64,000 nucleotides of DNA, taken from the NCBI RefSeq assembly GCF_026410255.1, contig NZ_JAPMLL010000006.1, positions 62,001-126,000 of the forward strand. The letters run 5' to 3'. Of this stretch, positions 63,947 to 64,000 are shown in pieces. The notes beneath the pieces are model-generated. The model saw nothing but the letters and a program-made list of their open reading frames with translations, searched no databases and had not been told where the DNA came from. Within the stretch, counting starts at the first letter, position 1. Every line of letters begins with the position of its first letter. Made by a program: the position numbers and the translations under genes. The stretch is from Xanthomarina sp. F1114. GTDB lineage: Bacteria; Bacteroidota; Bacteroidia; Flavobacteriales; Flavobacteriaceae.

Positions 63947-64000
63947 TTATGAAGTTACAACCTCAGCATACAAATCAAAATCGGCTGCCTCTGTGACTTT
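63947..64000 (-). CDS. Possible C-terminus of a minus-strand gene running off the window
   Basis: On the minus strand the last 54 bases read KVTEAADFDLYAEVVTS followed by TAA. The composition looks coding and the frame is open to the window edge. Nothing identifies the protein. Confidence 0.35.
   Translation of the reverse strand, partial: KVTEAADFDLYAEVVTS

Overview
The window reads as the chromosome of a marine-type member of the Flavobacteriaceae (Bacteroidota). It is AT-rich and has no Shine-Dalgarno-like leaders. Several start sites sit just behind a TAnnTTTG (-7) promoter box. It encodes lineage markers: a PUR-family DUF3276 protein, DUF4252 proteins, a GLPGLI protein, a type IX secretion C-terminal signal, BshC of bacillithiol synthesis, a 950-residue CarB, and a BtuB/BtuG-like vitamin B12 surface system. 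No tRNA or rRNA gene was seen. All family assignments come from reading sequence motifs; no database search was run.

Layout. 1-7 kb: a 5'-truncated ABC exporter, a PUR-like protein, a minus-strand csaA-like / SBF-transporter / acyltransferase operon, a redoxin, a glycosyltransferase and a haem-binding protein. 7-11.6 kb: a repeat protein with purB, then an ECF sigma / anti-sigma / two-DUF4252 unit. 11.7-20.3 kb: an S41 peptidase lipoprotein followed by a Dph6-like ATP-pyrophosphatase gene split by about 6.4 kb of inserted DNA. The insert carries a small secreted Cys-rich peptide gene, a GLPGLI protein, a TonB-receptor-like outer-membrane barrel and a response regulator / histidine kinase pair. 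20.4-26.9 kb: a vitamin B12 locus (BtuG-like lipoprotein, BtuB-like receptor, cobalamin riboswitch, BtuF/C/D-like ABC importer). 27-30.8 kb: rmuC, a thioesterase, and a SatD-like/DUF3307 operon preceded by three evenly spaced palindromic sites. 30.8-35.5 kb: carB, rpmH and two envelope proteins. 35.7-39.8 kb: an epimerase divergent from an ArnC-like / LAB_N / ArnT-like envelope glycolipid operon. 39.8-40.4 kb: a palindromic repeat array. 40.4-49.4 kb: PAP2 phosphatase, MATE exporter, PD40 protein, MORN-type proteins, nitronate monooxygenase, a T9SS subtilase and mnmA. 49.5-60.9 kb, mostly minus strand: yidC, pyrG, a DUF3820 protein, a LysM lipoprotein, guaA, a PLP decarboxylase and bshC. 61-64 kb: a DUF5993-like small protein, a dsbB gene with an in-frame stop, miaE and mgtE.

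The most unusual region is the insertion in the Dph6-like gene. Joining the two gene halves at a 4-bp AACC present at both junctions restores one uninterrupted frame of about 232 codons, so the host gene was split cleanly. The cargo looks like a self-contained peptide / outer-membrane / two-component module. Other points worth checking are a 28-bp-periodic operator array upstream of the SatD-like gene, the ochre codon in dsbB, a decayed copy of the 3' end of the nitronate monooxygenase gene, and the repeat array bounded by inverted 14-mers.
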